A stretch of DNA of 64,000 bases from Littorina saxatilis (lineage: Eukaryota; Mollusca; Gastropoda; Littorinimorpha; Littorinidae): positions 26,146,913 through 26,210,912 of the forward strand of contig NC_090261.1 of the NCBI RefSeq assembly GCF_037325665.1, read 5' to 3'. Below the pieces are notes generated by a model. That model did not search any database, was not told the origin of the DNA, and was given only the letters and a program-made list of their open reading frames with translations. The translations under genes were made by a program, and so were the position numbers. Positions 57,781 through 64,000 of this stretch are shown one piece after another (within the stretch, counting starts at the first letter, position 1; the number at the start of each line of letters is the position of its first letter).

Positions 57781-59362
57781 TAGTAAAAAAAAAAAATGTT
57801 TAAGAGACCAGGGTTTATTTTGTTGAAATTCTGTTTATTTACCAACACACCCACTGCACACAAAACTGGTAAAGAAATCGCAGCAATAAACTGAGTACAC
57901 CATATCACAATTTCATTCAGCATTAAAACCAATCCAACACACTGTAACTAAACCTGCATGACAGAGTATTGCAAATTTTTCTTTGATGGAAAGAGAAGAA
58001 TAAAATAGGAGTAAAATCCAACCTAAAAGAAAACACAAGTTATTCAGTTACAGTGAAGAAGAATGAAATATGTGTCAAATTCAACCTAACTAGAAAACAC
58101 AAGTAATTCAGCTACACTGGATTTGTGTAATGAAACAATTGCCTTTTTTGACAAACTAAAAGTACAAGCTCACACACATGTGAACAACCAGCATAATTGA
58201 GTATGTAGATTCCAAAATAGTTGCCAAAATCTTTTTTTATTAAAGAGCTATTAATGCTATTATATTGTTTGCAACCCCCCCCCCCTCCCCCCTCCCTCCC
58301 CCCCCCCCTCCCTCCCCCCCCCCTCCCTCCCCCCCCCCCACCCACTCTCCTAATAGTCTGATTAATTATGCATAAGGAACAAAACAAAGTTTGACAAAAA
58401 AAGTAAAGTTCAATTAAAAGTTCATCAGAGGAGAGGTAACATCAGCATCAAATACAACAACAGGAAATATATACAGGAGGCAAACATAAAAAAACTGTTT
58501 CTTTGGTTTGGAATTCAGTAATGCTGCACAGTGCTCGCATGAATGTATACTGGCAATCAAAAATTCAAACCACATATAATGTACAGTGTATTCCAAACAA
58601 CATGCATAAACAATCTGGCAAGACACTCTTGTAAAAACACACACAAAACCAGAGAATATGGGGGATGTGTTAAACCACTAAACAGATATACCACCAGGGA
58701 AGCCTTGAAGTTAAAATAAATTAAAAAAACATAATAACTGCACAGACAAAAATACTGCAGGTCAAGTTTTGTATTATTATAAAGAACAACTGTAAGAGAC
58801 CTTTGAAGAAAAATTAGATGTTATATTAGTACATGTATTGTCCTTCTTCATCTTTTTGTCTACCACAATTACTCTACTTTTTATTTTATTGTTTTTCATT
58901 GCACAGCCCTTTTCAGTTGAGACGTTTGATTCTTTTCATTTGTGCTTTGATTTTGAGTTATAAAAAAAAAAACATAGTTAAAGAAATGACGTCTAACTTG
59001 AGAGATCTGAACACTCTCTTTTTGATCAAGGTATTCAAGCATTTTCAGTGACAACATTCTCACTTTCCTATTTTCAGTCTTTTTTTTTTAATGATTCAAA
59101 GGGGTGGCCAAGTTTGATCTGACCTGGTAATATAAGATTCACACTGCATTAGTGCTCTTAAATTCACGCATTTTATATCTTCCTCACAGTTTTCATTCTG
59201 GCCACAATTTTGTAATTGTACAAAAGCCATCCAAAGCCATAAGAGAACCGTCGGTTGCTGCGCTTGCTTGTCTCCTGATTTTCGTGTTTTTTCTCTTTTT
59301 CGCAGGCTGTCAACTCTTTGTTGTTACACATATTTGTATAGATCAATGTTCACAGAGGCATT
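56868..59362. other. MOCS3 promoter side and 3' flank of the TEX55-like gene
   Basis: No exon found. It includes TC (57058-57080), poly-C (57351-57369) and AC (57739-57778) microsatellites and a C-tract at 58276-58340. Minus-strand AATAAA at about 58880-58890 may end the TEX55-like transcript. MOCS3 must start transcription just above 56867; no TATA box is evident. Confidence 0.5.
58276..58340 (-). repeat. G-rich tract on the minus strand
   Basis: Long runs of C separated by single T or CTCC on the + strand, so the minus strand has many GGG runs and could form G-quadruplexes. A simple repeat; function unknown. Confidence 0.7.
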
Positions 59363-60880
59363 TCACTTCTGCTTTGTTGCGGACTTTTCACTGTCTCGTT
59401 GTTGTTTCATATCCCCGATTTCAGTAATCATGAAGTCCAATGGGTTGTCTGGTTTTTGGAAAATGATACTTGCTGTCATAGTCTGCACAAACATAAAAAG
59501 ATGTGTCTACATATTATTCACACTGCATGCAAACATGTATACACATGGTAAAAATAAAATGAAAATGATTTATTGAACTTTTTAATTCCTAAATCAGGTG
59601 AAAATTTAATTCTTCACTTACAGTTACACAGAACTTATTAACACGAAAATGCACAGGTAAGAACTTCAGGCTTTAATTCTAGCCAACTTCCATGCCTCTA
59701 CACATTTGGTTATTACTTACATGTACATATTGTAATACAAAGCTGTATAAGTTAATGAAATCAAGTTAAATATATTTTCTAACTGCCTACAAAACTGGTA
59801 AACTCCGCTAAAATCCCATAGGTGTTTGGCGGTTGTTGATAGGTAAGTTAAGGTAAGGTAAGGTAAGGTATTTCATTAGAATTTGAGAGATGTACACTTC
59901 TTCTTTAATAAAACTTCTGCCATCATCTTCATGATGTCATGGGCACAACGATGTGTACAAAAAAGACATTCTCTGGAGTGGTTTTTTCTTCTCTCCTTAA
60001 TGTATCCCATTGTGTAAATTAACACAAGCGCCATTAATAGTCAGAACGTTGACCCTGGGCGTCTAATGGAAGAAGAAGAAGAAGAAGAAGAAGAAGAAGA
60101 AGAAGAAGAAGAAGAAGAAGACTACAATCAAAAGTACAAACAAAGGTGAGGAGTTAGGTTGTTTCTTGAACTTGAACTTGAAGTTTACTATGTGGTAGGC
60201 TGTGTAGCCTTTACATAGGTCCTATTACTAGACTGTAGCATGCGTGGCGGGCTATTTTACAATCTAGACTAGACAGGTAGGGTTGTACATAGAAGTACTG
60301 TGGCGCCAGAAATTGTCTATCCTGGTCTTAAAGCTGTTGACTGATGGCGCTGTTACTGCCTCTTCAGGCAAACTGTTCCAGGTGTTCACTACTCGCTGGG
60401 AGAAGTAATTGCTTCGTACGTTCAGTCTACAGTGGTCTTTGCCGAGTTTCAGAGAGTGGCCTCTAGTGTCTCTACTGCTGATGGGCTCAAAGTGGGGTCT
60501 GTCCGCTTCGTACATGCCGTTTCTTTGGACATTCAATACGATCATGAATAAACCGATGAAGGTCCAACAAGTTTTCTTATAAAGCTTACCTGGAATATCT
60601 GCAAGATGTTGTGCTTCTCAAGATAGGAAATGGCTTTGTTGTACGGGTCTGGAACTGGATCTTCATAGTTTATGTCGTCTGCTGCGGCTGCCAGGGATGG
60701 TGGGGGTGGTTGTTCTGATGGTGGGTTCTCTGCTACTTCAGCCATCGTCTTGTGTAATTCAGACCTTGCTGTGTTAAGAGCTTCCCGTTCACCGTCAGTA
60801 GCCGCCAGCTTATCTGTTTCTTGCACAGGATTATCCTGTGTGCGTTGAAGTTGGCCGTCTGAAGTTTGGCTGTCCGCCAT
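59363..60880 (-). CDS. RIIa/Dpy-30-motif protein, TEX55 (C3orf30)-like, 2 exons
   Basis: Exons 60880-60590 and 59482-59363, joined in phase 0 (CAG|GTAAGC ... TTTGTGCAG|ACT); 136 residues. Residues 1-80 are polar and probably disordered (MADSQTSDGQLQ, a PPPPS run). Residues about 83-122 form the conserved unit PYNKAISYLEKHNILQIFQ then FQKPDNPLDFMITEI, the two-helix pattern of RIIa/Dpy-30-like dimerisation motifs seen in TEX55 and in AK5/AK8 N termini. Such proteins usually bind amphipathic helices in cilia or sperm flagella; that role here is inference. The start MADSQ was chosen over an in-frame codon 13 residues upstream because that one is not ATG. A LINE fragment lies in the intron. Divergent from FCF1. 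Confidence 0.65.
60068..60121 (+). repeat. GAA microsatellite
   Basis: About 18 GAA triplets in the intron of the TEX55-like gene, with a (GGTAA)n stretch about 200 bp to the left (59849-59870). Confidence 0.9.
60150..60550 (-). mobile_element. LINE 3' end fragment (CR1/L2-like)
   Basis: Carries the last 93 codons of a LINE ORF2 (60545-60264: RDTRGHSLKLGK, LNVRSNYFSQRVVNTWNSLP, SVNSFKTRIDNFW), the typical end of CR1/L2-type reverse transcriptase proteins. A short 3' UTR follows, ending in AAGTTCAAGTTCAAG repeats. It is strongly 5'-truncated and begins within about 40 bp of the exon 1 donor of the TEX55-like gene. Confidence 0.75.
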
Positions 60881-61147
60881 GCTAATCTTTTTGTTTTCGG
60901 GAAGCCAAGTACTGTACAATTTTAAGATTGTTTTCGCATTTATAAGGGTATTACATTTCTTGCTAAATGCGCCACATTAAAATACTTATACAGTTATTGT
61001 GTGCTGTATTTTTCTGGCATAACAATGTTCTGCAACAATAACAGTTATAATTCAGAAGAAACTAGTTCGTAACTAAAACTCTTAGCTCCGCATGACAAGT
61101 GTACAAGAGTTATCACCCACGATCAGAAAATAAACGTGGTTGCAAAA
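60881..61147. promoter_or_regulatory. Shared upstream region of the TEX55-like gene and FCF1
   Basis: 267 bp separate the two divergent start codons, so both promoters must lie here or in the 5' UTRs. No TATA box or clear factor sites can be named. A ciliary-type and a ribosome-biogenesis gene share it. Confidence 0.5.
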
Positions 61148-64000
61148 ATGGTAAATATTGTGATCACTGGTTTTCATTTCGTTTACTTGCTCACACAGTC
61201 GTTGACGAAAGCTTGTTTTCAGTTAGGGTTATATTAATGTATTCCTGTGTACTATACAGAACGAGGCTGATGTCACTAATGAACTAATAACGACACTGGA
61301 ATCATGCTTGCTCTTTGCATGCAGCATGTTGGTTTGGCACTTTGCTTGCATTGTAACGAAGTTGTAATACTTGTATACTTCTAATACAAAATGTAGGTTC
61401 TCCAGCCTGTGTGCGCCTGTCAAAGTTTACAGCAGTGAGGGTCTGCAGAGTCTGCTCTTTAATTTAAATTGTTAAAAATGAAATTAACTATGAAGTACTA
61501 GAATGTGAGTCAACTGCCACTGACAGGTTATTTAATGCTAAATAGTAATACTAATAGTAGCAATTTGCATACATGTAACTTTGTAAGCTTGGAGGAATTT
61601 TTATTTTTATTTACAAAACTCTTAATTTTATAGTTCTTAATTTCTATGACAGGTTATTTATACACATTAGTTAAATTAGTATAAAAAAAGGTTAATTAAA
61701 CTAGAGGAAAGCAAAATCCATCTAAAAAATTTTTTTTTTTTACTGGTGGAACATTACCTAAGTAAATCCCAGTTGATTATTTTAAATGTTTCAAATTTAT
61801 TTCCAGGGGAAAGTTAAGCAGGCGCAGAAGCAGAAGTTTGGTGCAATGAAAAGGCGGCTGAACTTGAAAGATTCTCGACTGTAAGTCTTACTGCGAGATG
61901 TTGTTTTAAGTATAAAATATATATACATATGTATATATATATATCATATTGTGTTTTGATTTCATGTTTAAACAGCTTATTACAATGTACTTTATTAGTG
62001 AGGGAATAGAATGTCTTTTGGCTTTTTTTTCATGTGCATGCGCGCACACGTGTGTATGCTTCAAGAAAAAGCAGACCTAAAAATGAAAGTCCTGAAACAC
62101 TGTTTGTGTGTGTTAATATGCATTTTTGGTTGTGTGGACTTGTCTCTTTTTCTTAAGGTGAACGTCAAAAATTACCCGAGTATATTGTCGCGAGCAAACA
62201 CAGTTGCCAGTGGCTACTCAGGGTAGTTACTCAGGTTAGTGAACACCTTAGCATTCAAGGTGTGTGTCAAGAGAGGGTGTTGCAGGGATACATTGATATG
62301 GGAGACGAGGGGATGAGTGACAAGGACATAATAAAATTCATGTCAGATGTTAATATTGCACTTTGCAGTTGGTCCTTTCTTCTCATAGTCATAAAATTAT
62401 TCTTTTCAATACACAGTACGGGTAGCATCATCCCTCAGTGACCGGTACCATTAGCAGTTTAAGGATAGAATGTGGTTTATGGCTTTTCACAGTATGATGA
62501 GGAAAGATGGTACAGATAAAGAAAAAAATCAGTGGGTGGTCGCCTAAGACATGTTGAAACTGTCTTTAGGGACCGGAAATGATGGACCACAAACGGGTTA
62601 GACAGCTTGTCGCTGTGGGAAGGTGAATTATATACACCCTATGTACGATGTGTCTGGAAACGCCTCCAGGCGGAGGGGTTTTGCAGCCAGCGAAGCAAAG
62701 ATAAAGAGGCAAAATGTTCTCGGCTCGCACAGAAGCAAGCACTATATCTCTAGACAGTATAGTAAAGCCCTTTGGGGGTGGTCATTATGGGCAGGTGGTT
62801 GTTATGGAGAGGTGGTCGCCAAGGCAATCCCGCAGTGGGGCACTGCGGTTATGAAATTAAAGGCCCCTCCTGTTTTTGGAACCGCAGGAGCTTTCTAGTT
62901 TGCTGTTAGGTAGATTTTTGGTTCCTCTTTCCTGTCATGCTCTCTTTTTCTTCATGAATTCTTTTCTTTTTTCTGCCTTCTTGCTCATTCACCTGTATTT
63001 TTTCCAAAAATCTCTTCTCTTGCCGCTTGTCTCGCGATTCATGTATAGTTTAATCTGTTAGTGTTCTGATGTAAGTCCAGCAGTAGATAGGTTAAGCCTA
63101 TTTTAACATACTGGAAACTGGTAATCTTCCAGTAGGTATTAATTTAGTTTTACTAAAGCCTGCTGGGACACAAGTAATGGGTTAGTGCATTTGTAAACAG
63201 GAATCGCTTGACAAGTGGCCCCCTTCATCCCCCCCTTCCTCGTCCTGATATGGCTCTGCGTAGTCGGCTGGACGTTAAGCAACAAATAAACAAACAAATC
63301 GCCAAGGCAGATTCGACTGTAGTAAGTTTAAAAATATGTTTCTGGTGACTTCAACTTCAGTCCTTTCTCTCAAGGTTTTTTTGTGTCGATCTCATACGTG
63401 TCAAAGTTTTAAGTTATCATTTGTTCAATTTTTGGTTGCTTTTATTGGTTTAAAAAGCATGGTATAAATTGTTGTTTCTCTTAACAGGAAATCAAAGGAT
63501 CGACTGAAGAATAAAAAGCAGAAACCCAAGAAGGGTGAGAACCTGAGCATCAGAACTCTGTAAGTAAAATATTTATTGGTACTGGTAGACAAAAATAAAA
63601 TGTATTTTCGTACTTTCGTTTAGTTGAGTTACCATTTAAAATATTGAGTCAAGGAATTTTGAAAGCTTTGTTTCAGAGTTTCTTTTTGAATGCTGAATGC
63701 AATATGTTTTGTAATCAATCAAAGGTAGCAAACAAAAAATATGGAATAATGTTGTGGTTCATAAATTCAGTTTAGATAGTAGATGGAATAGAGAAAATAA
63801 GGGAAATGAAAATGCCCTTGTTCTTTTATGTTGACCTCAAGAGGCTCTTTCTGAGATTTAGCAGAAACTTTTGAAAACAGGAAACTGGTTCTGTTCAGGT
63901 CCAAAAAATTCTTGTAGTACAGTGTATTGTAAGTACATGTAGATATATTTGGAAATCAAGTCGGCAACTACATGTGATTTATTTGTATTTCTTCAGCCCT
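61148..64000 (+). CDS. FCF1: FCF1/UTP24 rRNA-processing factor, 5' end (runs off the window)
   Basis: Nucleolar PIN-domain protein of the small-subunit processome, the endonuclease linked to 18S 5' cleavages. Exons: 61148-61150 (ATG only), 61807-61880, 63488-63559, and from 63997 onward; all borders GT-AG and in phase. They encode M-GKVKQAQKQKFGAMKRRLN..., then KDSRLKSKDRLKNKKQKPKK and on to LP. This matches the basic N terminus of FCF1 (human KYATMKRMLSLRDQRLKEKDRLKPKKK). The PIN domain lies beyond the window. The first exon ends immediately after the start codon (AAAAATG|GTAAAT). Confidence 0.93.
62530..63320. mobile_element. Degraded Tigger-like MITE interrupted by a SINE
   Basis: GGTGGTCGCC, GGTGGTCATTATGGGCAGG and a GATTCGACTG end followed by TA resemble Tigger-type MITEs. 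Only the right terminus is clear. It hosts the SINE at 62828-63298 in FCF1 intron 2. Confidence 0.45.
62828..63298 (+). mobile_element. SINE in FCF1 intron 2
   Basis: Flanked by TCGCCAAGGCA (62817-62827, 63299-63309). Begins ATCCCGCAGTGGGGCACTGC and ends with GGACGTTAAGCAACAAATAA and an ACAAA tail. The 3' end resembles those of the other SINEs here. Confidence 0.75.

Noticed and set aside
60542-60919. Continuous 125-codon reading of the TEX55-like first exon past its donor
   Set aside because: The end (VSFIRKLVG...) reads into the intron; GTAAGC at 60589 and the matching second exon explain the gene better.

Overview
The window looks like nuclear DNA of a gastropod mollusc, probably a caenogastropod such as a periwinkle. 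This is inferred from many short exons in repeat-rich introns, tRNA-headed SINEs, TA- and TTAA-flanked MITEs, DIRS elements and the recurring short motif AAGGGAGATAACT. There is no bacterial or viral gene organisation.

Four host genes can be read by joining exons at GT-AG borders. (1) Symplekin, + strand, 5999-46788: 33 coding exons, 1506 residues, the scaffold of the mRNA 3'-end cleavage/polyadenylation machinery. (2) MOCS3/UBA4, - strand, 56867-48320: 12 exons, 449 residues, the E1-like adenylyltransferase plus rhodanese that activates sulfur for tRNA thiolation and molybdopterin synthesis. (3) A small RIIa/Dpy-30-motif protein resembling TEX55, - strand, 60880-59363: two exons, 136 residues. 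(4) The 5' end of FCF1/UTP24, + strand, from 61148 and running off the window: a PIN-domain rRNA-processing factor. Symplekin and MOCS3 are convergent. The TEX55-like gene and FCF1 are divergent across about 270 bp. The first 6 kb holds only repeats and perhaps the last exon and 3' UTR of an upstream gene.

Most of the 64 kb is intronic repeat. Symplekin intron 5 has a piggyBac derivative and a pogo/Tigger-like MITE. Intron 20 has a partial DIRS retroelement. Intron 24 has a MITE containing an L2 LINE containing a third element. Intron 25 has two MITEs, one nested in the other. Intron 28 has a 5.6-kb DIRS-type fossil with diagnostic terminal and internal complementary repeats. Intron 30 has an LTR element (two 1.36-kb LTRs, gag-protease frame, no pol seen) inserted into a SINE.

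The most notable host-gene observation is in MOCS3. Three of its 11 introns have GTATCCTT donors, CCTTRAC branch elements 11-13 nt from the acceptor and no pyrimidine tract, which is the signature of U12-type (minor spliceosome) introns. A SINE has also landed exactly on the exon 6 donor of the same gene. No wholly new biological system was recognised; the rest is well explained by host genes and transposable-element layering.
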